Assembly (NCBI RefSeq): GCF_021513195.1
Contig: NZ_CP090974.1
Location: 2,554,001-2,618,000, forward strand
Direction: 5' to 3'
Length of the DNA: 64,000 nucleotides
Origin: Shewanella sp. OMA3-2
GTDB taxonomy: Bacteria; Pseudomonadota; Gammaproteobacteria; Enterobacterales; Shewanellaceae
The translations under genes and the position numbers were made by a program. Shown piece after piece: positions 42,963-50,235 of this stretch (position 1 is its first letter; each line of letters opens with the position of its first letter). The notes beneath the pieces were generated by a model. The model worked only from the letters and a program-made list of their open reading frames with translations, had not been told where the DNA came from and did not search any database.

Positions 42963-42991
42963 AAAAAAGCCGTTGATAATCAACGGCTTTT
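42963..42991 (-). terminator. Hairpin beside the outermost tRNA-Ser end copy
   Basis: The stem AGCCGTTGAT / ATCAACGGCT is flanked by A- and T-runs, 12 bp from the first att copy. A similar hairpin precedes every other copy, including the tRNA itself, so it is probably the original tRNA-Ser terminator. Confidence 0.65.
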
Positions 42992-43003
42992 CTCGAATTT
43001 AAA

Positions 43004-43139
43004 GTGGCGGAGGGATAGCCTGCTTGTAATAAAGAGGAACCCAGGGTTTAAAGCCCTTTCTTTCGCCCAAATAAAAAGGCTCATCATTTCTGATGAGCCT
43101 TTTTATTTGAATGTGGCGGAGGGATAGGGATTTGAACCC
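43004..43139. repeat. 136-bp unit between two tRNA-Ser end copies, copy 1
   Basis: It begins with a 15-bp partial att copy (43004-43018), includes a hairpin AAGGCTCATCA / TGATGAGCCTT with T-run at 43073-43104, and ends with a 27-bp att copy (43113-43139). An identical-looking 136-bp block is at 49920-50055. No gene fits in it. Confidence 0.85.
43113..43139 (-). repeat. att site: copy of the tRNA-Ser 3' end (outer end of distal element)
   Basis: The 27 bases match the T-arm and acceptor end of the tRNA-Ser gene at 55636-55662 exactly (minus strand GGGTTCAAATCCC then TATCCCTCCGCCAC). Such copies mark one end of an element inserted into a tRNA gene. Confidence 0.88.
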
Positions 43140-43276
43140 AAGAAACCAGCCACAAAATAAAACTAAAATTCATTATAATCAATAACTAATCGAAAATTCA
43201 CATCTCAGAAAGTGAACATTCGTAGTCGATGTATGACATTTAAATATTTATCGGTTAGATTGTCAATGATTAACGC
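43140..43276. repeat. Conserved left end of the elements, copy 1
   Basis: The 137 bp next to the att copy match 50056-50192 at roughly nine in ten positions, then the two sequences differ completely where cargo begins. It probably contains integrase-binding arm sites. Confidence 0.78.
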
Positions 43277-43280
43277 CTTG

Positions 43281-44042
43281 CTATGCTGCCGATGCCACAT
43301 TGATTTTTTCTTGTAATTGACCTGAAAATTGCTTGATCTCATTGATTACTAAAAGCAAATCTTCCGCACTAACATGCACATATTCACCGTCTATAGTACG
43401 GCCATTTCTATGTGCAATATCGTGTCTTAACTTGGTGATTACTACTACTTTAGAAATATCAATATCAAGAGTAATACTTAACACTTGTTGAAACATTTCA
43501 ATTACATTAGGAATATTGTGAAACAATACCTCACTAACCTTTTTAATTACTAATGAATTAACATCTAAGTTAGTATCAGATAACTCTGATAATTTAACAC
43601 TTTTCAGAATCTTAAAATTGCTAATAGCATTATTCAAAAACAGATCATTTTCAGAGATTATAGTTTTTAAGGTATCACCTAAAAAAGACTCTAATAAAGT
43701 AACAGCATATGTATAAGACATTTTAAAAAAAGGAGCTGAGTGCAATTGAAATAAAATTGCAGATTGCTCTGCTAAGTTAGTTTCAACCATTAATTTCAAG
43801 GCATCTAACTCTGCAATAAACCTACTATGAATTATGGATGAACCGTTTTCCTTATACCACTTTAATTCAGCGTTCCACTCCGCCACTTCAGTTAAATGAT
43901 CTTGGTAGTTTGAATAGTCATTAGCTAAATCTTGATATTCTTCAGAATTTTCATCCAAGCTATCATCATTTAACCTTTCCCTAATCCACACGTCAGCCTG
44001 TTGACTTTGAATATCAAAAAAGTGTTCCTTAATAGAACTCAA
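43281..44042 (-). CDS. HEPN-domain protein, candidate RNase
   Basis: The 253-residue helical protein has the sequence LRHDIAHRNG near residues 205-214, a good R-x4-H active-site motif of HEPN nucleases (R206, H211) of the RiboL-PSP type. HEPN proteins cut RNA and are common in toxin-antitoxin and anti-phage systems. The TTG start at 44042 was once served by GGAGG, now at 46478-46482. An IS66 element inserted between that site and the start codon, so translation is probably lost or reduced. Before the insertion it lay about 90 bp downstream of the ATPase gene on the same strand. Confidence 0.78.
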   Translation of the reverse strand: MSSIKEHFFDIQSQQADVWIRERLNDDSLDENSEEYQDLANDYSNYQDHLTEVAEWNAELKWYKENGSSIIHSRFIAELDALKLMVETNLAEQSAILFQLHSAPFFKMSYTYAVTLLESFLGDTLKTIISENDLFLNNAISNFKILKSVKLSELSDTNLDVNSLVIKKVSEVLFHNIPNVIEMFQQVLSITLDIDISKVVVITKLRHDIAHRNGRTIDGEYVHVSAEDLLLVINEIKQFSGQLQEKINVASAA

Positions 44043-44066
44043 GATAGAACGTGAGCGTCCGGCGAA

Positions 44067-45641
44067 CTAAGCCTTGCCTAGATTAACGCGCCAGGGCAAT
44101 AAGCTATTGAGGTCGCAGTTAGGGTGAGATAATTTATCTAAACAGTGTTCAATGTAATCGAATGGCGTTAGCCCATTTGCTTTGGCTGTTTCTATGATGC
44201 TGTATAAAATAGCACTGGCCTCAGCACCACGATGGTTGTGGTTGAACAGCCAATTTTTACGCCCTATCACGAACGGTTTTACTGCGCGTTCAGCACGATT
44301 GTTGTCTATATTGAGTCGGCTGTCCTCTACGTAACGTCTGAGCTTTGACCATTGATTGAGACTGTAATGTATGGCTTTGCCTAGAGGGCTTTGCTTTGAC
44401 ACTTGCTGCGCTGATTTATCCAGCCATTGCTTAAATTGCATCAACTGGGCAGCTGAGTGCGTGCGCCTAAAATACAGTCGATCTTCCAGGCTCAGTGATT
44501 GTATTTGGGTTTCAATGCGATACAGCTTGGCTATCATGCTCAGTGCCATATCTGCTTTACTGACTTTACCTGCTTTGGCTTTTCCTTGTGCCACTAGCGC
44601 TTCTTTGAACTTGCGCCGTGCATGGGCCCAACAGCCCACAAGTTTATTATTGGCCTGTTGGTAAGCCGCGTAGCCATCGACCTGTAAATAACCATTAAAT
44701 ACCGTTTGCTCGGTGGCAAGAAAACGGCTCACGCAAGTGCCCGCGCGGCTACCGTCTTGATAGTCGTACAGTACGATGCTGCGCAAACCTTGATATCGAG
44801 GCTCGATACTTGGTCCATCCGCGCCAGTGCAATACACCCACATATAGGATTTCACCCGCTCATCGTTAATCACGTTGAGGGTGGTTTCATCGGCGTGGAG
44901 CACACCTTGCGTTAACAGATGTTGGTGCAATAAATCGTATAGGGGTTTAAACAGAGCCGCCGATTTCATCATCCAATCTGCCATGGTTTGCCGACTTAAG
45001 GCGATACCATGTTGCTTGAACAAGGTTTCTTGCCGGTACAGTGGTAACGCATATTGGTATTTGCTAGTAATAAGTTGGCTTAATAGACTTGGGGTGGCAA
45101 CACTTTTAGGAATAGGGCTGGCTGGCACCGGCGCTTGTTTGATATTGGCTTGCGTTCCTTTGGTTTCGCAATGCTTGCAGCTGTATTTGAGTCTAACGTG
45201 CTCAATCACGCTGATTTGTGCCGGTATAAACTTAAGTTTCTCGCTGCTATCTTGGCCCATTAACGCCAGCTGATGTCCACAGCAATCACACTGCTTATCT
45301 TCATCACTGATGTCATGGATAATAATTTCACGTGGCAGGTCTTTGGGCAATAATTTACGCTTGGCCCGTTGTTTAGGCGGTACTGACACATCAGCATCTG
45401 CCGTTAATTCAACGGGCTCATCAACCGTGACTTCAGCTTCGTTAAACAACTCACCTTGATAATCATGGCTTTCACTGCTGGCACCGAAGCGCTGTTGTTG
45501 TGCGAGGCGAAATTGCTCAAGTAACCGTTGCACGGATTGTTTTAACTCCGCTATTTCAGCCTCTTTAGCCGCCAACGTCTCAAGCAATAATTGCTTAAGT
45601 AAATCAACGTCGTTGGGTAGGTTATCAGGGCTTAATTTCAT
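44067..45641 (-). CDS. tnpC: IS66 transposase TnpC
   Basis: The 524-residue protein has the IS66 layout: N-terminal leucine-rich coil, a zinc-finger-like CDCCGHQL and CKHCETKG region, and the DDE core (VLHADETTLNV, YLQVDGYAAY, and the late DNNRAERAVKPF with the glutamate). The C-terminal segment LPWRVNLG is also usual. It probably works with TnpA and TnpB encoded upstream. Confidence 0.95.
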   Translation of the reverse strand: MKLSPDNLPNDVDLLKQLLLETLAAKEAEIAELKQSVQRLLEQFRLAQQQRFGASSESHDYQGELFNEAEVTVDEPVELTADADVSVPPKQRAKRKLLPKDLPREIIIHDISDEDKQCDCCGHQLALMGQDSSEKLKFIPAQISVIEHVRLKYSCKHCETKGTQANIKQAPVPASPIPKSVATPSLLSQLITSKYQYALPLYRQETLFKQHGIALSRQTMADWMMKSAALFKPLYDLLHQHLLTQGVLHADETTLNVINDERVKSYMWVYCTGADGPSIEPRYQGLRSIVLYDYQDGSRAGTCVSRFLATEQTVFNGYLQVDGYAAYQQANNKLVGCWAHARRKFKEALVAQGKAKAGKVSKADMALSMIAKLYRIETQIQSLSLEDRLYFRRTHSAAQLMQFKQWLDKSAQQVSKQSPLGKAIHYSLNQWSKLRRYVEDSRLNIDNNRAERAVKPFVIGRKNWLFNHNHRGAEASAILYSIIETAKANGLTPFDYIEHCLDKLSHPNCDLNSLLPWRVNLGKA

Positions 45642-45724
45642 GGTGTGATTATACCAAAACGCTCCTTAGATAAGGTCGAAACAGTGATCTAATTATGGGA
45701 AACAGCATACGTAATGGCGATCAA

Positions 45725-46072
45725 TTAACTGTAACTCAAGCCCTTAACATGCTGATGGCCTAATACGTCAAATCCTGAAAGTAGCCAATGAAACTGCTGC
45801 TCAGATAATCTCATACACTCATCTTCGCTTTGAGTCGGCCACTTAAACTTATCCTGTTCGAGGCGTTTATACCAAAGCGCAAAACCGGTGCTATCCCAGT
45901 AGAGGATTTTTAATTTATCACGGCCTTTATTACAAAAGACAAACACGCTGCCGTCGGTGACCTGTAAGGATAATTGTTGCTCAACGATGATGGCCAAGCC
46001 ATTTATTGATTTACGAAAATCCACGGGTTCTCGATGCAGATAAACACAAGGAAGCTGTTGAAACATCAACAT
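45725..46072 (-). CDS. tnpB: IS66 accessory protein TnpB
   Basis: The 115-residue protein carries the IS66 Orf2 signature VDFRKSINGLAIIVEQQL and FVFCNKGRDKLKILYWD. It is required for transposition in related elements; its biochemical role is not settled. It overlaps tnpA by 7 bp. Confidence 0.95.
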   Translation of the reverse strand: MLMFQQLPCVYLHREPVDFRKSINGLAIIVEQQLSLQVTDGSVFVFCNKGRDKLKILYWDSTGFALWYKRLEQDKFKWPTQSEDECMRLSEQQFHWLLSGFDVLGHQHVKGLSYS

Positions 46073-46389
46073 GCTTGCAGGCCTTTTATTATTTCAAGCA
46101 GATAACTTGCAGGTAACGAGCAGGGAAAAGTCCATAAACCTGTTTGATGCTGTAAGCAGATAGTCTGTTGAGGCTCGCCAGGTTGAGCTTGGGTTATAAC
46201 CGACGTTGGCGTTGCCACTGTGGCTTTAACAAAAGGCGTAACCGATTTTATTTTAGCCTTGTTAGCTTTACGGGCATAAAAGGTACTGTTACTGAGCTTA
46301 TGCTGACGACAAAAAGCGGTGATAGTCAAGCCGCTAGCGGGCTGCTGTTTTATCAAAGCAGCCCAATCTTTACGCGAACGTTTAGCCAT
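46066..46389 (-). CDS. tnpA: IS66 accessory protein TnpA
   Basis: The 107-residue basic protein has an N-terminal helix-turn-helix (GLTITAFCRQHKLSNSTFYARK), typical of IS66 Orf1. It is the first gene of the element. Confidence 0.92.
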   Translation of the reverse strand: MAKRSRKDWAALIKQQPASGLTITAFCRQHKLSNSTFYARKANKAKIKSVTPFVKATVATPTSVITQAQPGEPQQTICLQHQTGLWTFPCSLPASYLLEIIKGLQAC

Positions 46390-46562
46390 GTTAACTCCTG
46401 ATGTAATGGTCAGTCGTTAAGATAAAGGTTCCATGAGTTCTACTGAAGATGTACTTGCCCGGACGGTTACGATAGAACCTCCATACAAAACTTAAGGGTA
46501 GCGTAACGCTCAACTCAACTGAATTTTGGGAGCATAAGCGAGTAAAATCAGTGTGTGGCTTG

Positions 46563-48062
46563 TTATGCGACTGCCAGCTCCTCTCTCATTTTATCTTTTT
46601 TAGAGCTAAGCCACGCAAAAACTTCACTAACATAGTTATCCCATTCACTAGATGTGGCAGCAAGGTCAATTATTTTTGAAAGCCCTATTGCTCTTTCCAA
46701 TCCAAGCCTTTGAATAATATCACTAATAAACTTATGATCATTATCAACAGCTATAATTTCGGCAGCCACTTCAATAATTTCATTAAATTCATCATTGTCA
46801 GTTTCCATCATTTTAATCAACAAAGAATGGAGATACTTTTCAGGCGGCACAGCATCCGGCAAAATAAACTGCTTAATAATGGAGATTGCGATCGATTTGG
46901 CCTGTAGAACATTTTGATCATGGCCAGTCAGCACCCTATCAACTGCGGTAACTTTTGCCTCAGGTGTTCGATAGACATCTCCATCTAATACGAAGAGAGA
47001 GTTATCACAAGTTTCACCACCAAGTAACAATCCTCCTACAGTTGTAAAGCAATTGGTTGCTGCGCCGTATCTTCTTACCGACGTGTATTTTGCAATCCTA
47101 AGCTTAGCTGCAACTTTCTTCACGATAGTAGCCGCAAGGTCGTCTTCTACGAAGACTTCTATAGGTGTCGGCTGAACTCCTGTAAGCCTGTTAATTGCGT
47201 CAGGTTTAGTTTCATTAAAACATAAAGTTTTGTTCGCTCGGCAAACGATATGCCTTATATTTATCCTATCCTCAAGCTCCAAAATACTTTCTCGATGAGT
47301 AGTGAAAATAACTTGAAGTTTCTTTTCATTACATCGCTCTAATATCACACTAACAAGTTTTTTCATTGCCTGGTCGTGTAGCAATAAGTCAAGTTCGTCA
47401 ATCAAGATAAGGGAGTATTTATTCGCTCTAAATATTTTTTCAAGAATATAAAATACTTTCTGTTCACCAGCACTCATGCTGAGAGCAGAATATCTGAGAC
47501 CGTCAACAACGACTCCGATAAATTCCTTTCCGGATGCTGTATGGACGTTGTAACCAGAATAATTTCGATTCAGCACCACCGATGCTTTTTCAAGGATGAT
47601 GTTAATAATATCTTCGTTTACTTCCTTGGTTGAATAATTTATTTTTGCCTGTTTTTTTTCTGATTCTATCATCGGAACACACTTATCAATCCCAATGTAA
47701 AATACGTCTCGCTTTGGCCTATTAGCGTATCGTGGAGTCCACCGAACCTGTGTTTTCTTATATTCTCTCGGTACGCTCTGATGTTCTACTTGAGCATCTC
47801 TAAAACTATGAATAATACTTAGTTCACTATCATTCCATAGAGCATCAGTGCTGGGGAGAAAAAACCAGCTAAACTTATAATTTTCGCCAATTTCATTTGG
47901 TGAGAACGAACACGCTAAAGCGTGTAAAATAGTGGACTTCCCGTTTCCATTTGGGCCTAATATTGCAGTAACGGGAGACCCTTCAAAAGAGATTTCAAGG
48001 TCCTTTAAGTTTTTTAAGGACTTAACCTTCATCAAGTGCAAAACTTGTTGCGATACTGCCAT
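46563..48062 (-). CDS. OLD-like ATPase with C-terminal TOPRIM-like domain, candidate defence effector
   Basis: The 499-residue protein has an ABC/SMC-type ATPase: Walker A GPNGNGKST (36-44), signature SMSAGEQ (195-201), Walker B SLILIDELD (217-225) and a switch histidine in FTTHRES (256). The next segment, IEVFVEDDLA (glutamate 306) and LFVLDGD (360-362), has the E and D-x-D spacing of a TOPRIM nuclease domain. This order, ATPase then TOPRIM, is that of OLD-family nucleases, including GajA of Gabija. AGAAGGA lies 4 bp before the ATG. The HNH gene is 115 bp upstream on the same strand. No UvrD-like helicase partner exists, so it is not Gabija. Function inferred. Confidence 0.85.
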   Translation of the reverse strand: MAVSQQVLHLMKVKSLKNLKDLEISFEGSPVTAILGPNGNGKSTILHALACSFSPNEIGENYKFSWFFLPSTDALWNDSELSIIHSFRDAQVEHQSVPREYKKTQVRWTPRYANRPKRDVFYIGIDKCVPMIESEKKQAKINYSTKEVNEDIINIILEKASVVLNRNYSGYNVHTASGKEFIGVVVDGLRYSALSMSAGEQKVFYILEKIFRANKYSLILIDELDLLLHDQAMKKLVSVILERCNEKKLQVIFTTHRESILELEDRINIRHIVCRANKTLCFNETKPDAINRLTGVQPTPIEVFVEDDLAATIVKKVAAKLRIAKYTSVRRYGAATNCFTTVGGLLLGGETCDNSLFVLDGDVYRTPEAKVTAVDRVLTGHDQNVLQAKSIAISIIKQFILPDAVPPEKYLHSLLIKMMETDNDEFNEIIEVAAEIIAVDNDHKFISDIIQRLGLERAIGLSKIIDLAATSSEWDNYVSEVFAWLSSKKDKMREELAVA

Positions 48063-48177
48063 ATATTCCTTCTTATTCTTTCACAGTAAAATTAATGAGG
48101 GCGTTGACACTTGGCTTTTCGGCGTACCCAAGCGTCAGCGGAAGTGCATCCGACAACAGCCACTTTATCGTTGATAG

Positions 48178-48861
48178 TCACGCAAGACGTAGAAATTTTT
48201 TACCAATCCGTGGATGAATCATATGTCCATGAACGGAAATAGGTGGTGTATTTACATAATACAAAATTTTTATCGGAACCTTTCCGATGATGTAATACCA
48301 AGTAGCATAAACAACCTTCTTAGGGCACCCATATTGAATGACTTGTATAGGGCTGGTAGCTGCATAATTTTTATTATTTAATTTTATCTTGTTATCCACA
48401 GAAAAATATAGATCTGGGTGCGCTTTCCCTGAAAGAATACACTCTGCAAAGCCGGACAGGTCAAAGGGGACCTTGTCATCAATGATCTTACAACCAAAAG
48501 CCTTTACCAGATAAAGATGGCAGTAGAGAATCCCTTGTTTAAAATCGCATGAAAATATTTTTCCTGCATTTATAGTTTTACAGCTTCCTATAATGGACTG
48601 ATTTTTCAAAAGATAGTCAGCTAACTCGCTCCAAGCCTCATCATATTTTTGAGTTTGAGTTGTGTTACAGTGATGACAGATTTTCGCTGAATACTTCGCA
48701 AAGTTACTCTTCACGCTTTGGAGAATCTTAACGGTACCATCCTGTTTTGTGTACAGTGGAGACTGCTGCGTAACTACCCCAAAAATCGAACGTAGATCAG
48801 ATGCTTTAACACGATGCTCTCTGGTAGTGGCTTCTCTACCGCATATCCAGCAGATATTCAT
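48178..48861 (-). CDS. HNH endonuclease-like protein
   Basis: The 227-residue protein has a treble-clef HNH pattern at the N-terminus: CWICGRE (C4, C7), TREHRVKASD (E15, H16) and ICHHCNTTQ (C62, C65, N66). The remaining 150 residues have no motif I know and could be a target-sensing domain. It probably cuts nucleic acid with a divalent metal. A GGGGA site precedes the ATG. Paired with an ATPase gene downstream it recalls Septu (PtuA ATPase with PtuB HNH), but here the ATPase also carries a TOPRIM-like part. Confidence 0.82.
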   Translation of the reverse strand: MNICWICGREATTREHRVKASDLRSIFGVVTQQSPLYTKQDGTVKILQSVKSNFAKYSAKICHHCNTTQTQKYDEAWSELADYLLKNQSIIGSCKTINAGKIFSCDFKQGILYCHLYLVKAFGCKIIDDKVPFDLSGFAECILSGKAHPDLYFSVDNKIKLNNKNYAATSPIQVIQYGCPKKVVYATWYYIIGKVPIKILYYVNTPPISVHGHMIHPRIGKKFLRLA

Positions 48862-49198
48862 CTATTCCCCAAACTATAACGTTTTAATATTTATGTGCTA
48901 TTTTCAGCGCATAAATCATTTGTTGGACTTGGTCGATGCCTAGTCTGAATTAATTGGCAGGTTTTATGCTATAGGAATTTGATTTTTTTGATACAGGCTC
49001 TGGGGTACAGAACAGTTTTGAGTCAATACATATCGAATAATGGGTAAGTTTTTCATTGAAATTCCTTTTCATTGTATTGTTCTATCATACATCTTTGTGC
49101 TTAGCTGATTCAATGAGGATTATATACTCAATTTAAGCCTCTGTTGGCTCTGCTCAGCGGCTTAGTCCAACAGTGTATTAAAGTATGTGCCTAAAAGG
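48862..49198. other. Gene-free stretch upstream of the HNH gene
   Basis: It should contain the promoter of the HNH-ATPase genes on the minus strand. Two exact 9-bp inverted words, TGTTGGACT at 48921 and AGTCCAACA at 49164, lie about 240 bp apart. No gene is seen. Confidence 0.4.
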
Positions 49199-49688
49199 TA
49201 AAAACAAAACGAGCTTGCGCGTAAAGTAGAATTTGTGCTCACAGCACTAAAAATTAAAGACAACAAAATCAGTACATGACACAGAAAAATGTGCGTGCTG
49301 ATTTTATCTTTCACGCTTTTGATTTTTAACATGCGAAGCATGTGTCTTTGGGGTTCAAAGGGGAGTTCCCCTTGCCCGAGCTTGTATCCGACCTTTTTGG
49401 AACAAAAAGTGGGATACAAGCGTACGAGTTTCGCTGTAGTCCCACTTTTAAAGTGGGCTGCTTTGGCTTCGCACTCACTGAGTGCGAAGCGGTTTAAATT
49501 GCATTCTTTAAGTGAACAGTTACGTGAAAAGTTTCATCAAATTAACGCGAAAAAAGGTGAAAATTCGATTTTTCAGCAAGATTTATTATCAATTTACGCC
49601 CGTAGGATTTGATAAGTGCTGCTGAGAAATAATGTCGTTGGTTCGTTTCATCATTTCTCAGACTGGTTATTGGCGCTGTGAGAGTAAG
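49199..49688. repeat. Block shared by both integrative elements, copy 1
   Basis: About 490 bp that match 53424-54018 with many long identical runs, for example GCTGATTTTATCTTTCACGC and CGCACTCACTGAGTGCGAAG-type sequence. Small frames exist in it, but they differ between copies and are not convincing. It lies between cargo and integrase in both elements and may hold the recombination site or a regulatory RNA. Confidence 0.75.
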
Positions 49689-49785
49689 GATACTTTGATG
49701 TCGGCAGCGAAGCCTTTATCACGCAGAGAAGCTAACAACACCATACGGTGTGTTTTTATTACTAGCTACACTAGCTAGTTACAAT
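49689..49785 (-). pseudogene. N-terminal remnant of a tyrosine integrase
   Basis: These bases match 55437-55520, the first codons of the intact integrase gene, with several changes. The other about 440 codons are missing: the sequence jumps directly into the shared block. The junction lies at GTGAG, which occurs at both edges in the intact element (54010 region and 55433 region), so a short-homology deletion is likely. Confidence 0.78.
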
Positions 49786-49919
49786 TTGTGGCTCAGCTTT
49801 TATCTACAAAAGCCAGGTACATATGTCTCAGTCATCCGTTTTGGGTCTGAGAATATGATTTTTCAAATGCTAAAAAGCAAAAAAGCCATTGATTATCAAT
49901 GGCTTTTTCACTTTAGAAT

Positions 49920-50055
49920 GTGGCGGAGGGATAGCCTGCTTGTAATAAAGAGGAACCCAGGGTTTAAAGCCCTTTCTTTCGCCCAAATAAAAAGGCTCAT
50001 CATTTCTGATGAGCCTTTTTATTTGAATGTGGCGGAGGGATAGGGATTTGAACCC
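49920..50055. repeat. 136-bp unit between two tRNA-Ser end copies, copy 2
   Basis: Same sequence as 43004-43139 as far as I can compare by eye. It holds a 15-bp att copy at 49920-49934, a hairpin with T-run at 49989-50020, and the 27-bp att copy at 50029-50055. A further hairpin (49879-49907) stands just before it. Confidence 0.85.
50029..50055 (-). repeat. att site: copy of the tRNA-Ser 3' end (outer end of proximal element)
   Basis: The same 27 bases as at 55636-55662. It marks the distal end of the element whose integrase lies next to the tRNA gene. Confidence 0.88.
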
Positions 50056-50192
50056 AAGCAAACAGACACAAAATAAAATTAAAATTCATTATAATCAATA
50101 ACTAATCGAAAAATCACATCTCAGATAGTGAACATTCGTAGTCGATATATGACATTTAAATATTTATCGAGTAGGTTGTCAATGTTTAACGC
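50056..50192. repeat. Conserved left end of the elements, copy 2
   Basis: Matches 43140-43276 at about nine in ten positions. The match stops just before a hairpin that leads into the group II intron. Confidence 0.78.
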
Positions 50193-50235
50193 CTCAAGAA
50201 GAGGCGCGCATTAGCGCGTCCTTCTTGCTTGACTT
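50193..50235. other. GC-rich hairpin at the 5' exon of the group II intron
   Basis: TCAAGAAGAGGCGCGC and GCGCGTCCTTCTTGCTTGA pair with a few unpaired bases around ATTA. The intron begins two bases later. Group IIC introns insert behind terminator hairpins or integron attC sites. This hairpin, preceded by TTTAACGCC, resembles either, but no matching attC right half (GGCGTTA) is found. Confidence 0.55.

Larger units (their letters stand above)
44051..46470 (-). mobile_element. IS66-family element, 2420 bp, with 8-bp target duplication GATAGAAC
   Basis: Inverted ends GTGAGCGTCCGG (44051) and GTAACCGTCCGG (read inward from 46470) bound the element. GATAGAAC occurs on both sides (44043-44050 and 46471-46478), the 8-bp duplication normal for IS66. 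The three genes tnpA, tnpB and tnpC are intact. Confidence 0.94.
43113..49934. mobile_element. Distal integrative element at tRNA-Ser, lacking its integrase
   Basis: It is bounded by tRNA-Ser end copies at 43113 and 49920. Inside are a conserved left end (43140-43276), a HEPN gene, an IS66 element, an ATPase gene, an HNH gene, the 0.5-kb block shared with the proximal element, and the first few dozen codons of an integrase. Without the catalytic part of an integrase it could move only with help from the proximal element's enzyme. Confidence 0.8.

Noticed and set aside
42909..43127. A 72-codon open frame across the first mini-unit, with a matching one at 49750-50043
   Set aside because: Its shared part runs through terminator hairpins and tRNA-end repeats, and upstream parts differ entirely. 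It follows from the repeated DNA and is not a gene.
46563..48062. Calling the ATPase a Gabija GajA
   Set aside because: No UvrD-like GajB helicase gene is next to it.
46563..48861. Calling the ATPase and HNH genes a Septu (PtuAB) system
   Set aside because: The ATPase has an added TOPRIM-like part and the gene order is HNH first, so a direct assignment is not justified without a profile search.
49289..49612. Small gene in the shared block, with a similar frame at 53705-53959
   Set aside because: The two copies keep different frames and ends, so neither is convincing as a protein gene.
43113..50055. Additional tRNA-Ser genes at the internal att copies
   Set aside because: Only the T-arm and acceptor 3' half are present; no anticodon arm or 5' end follows.
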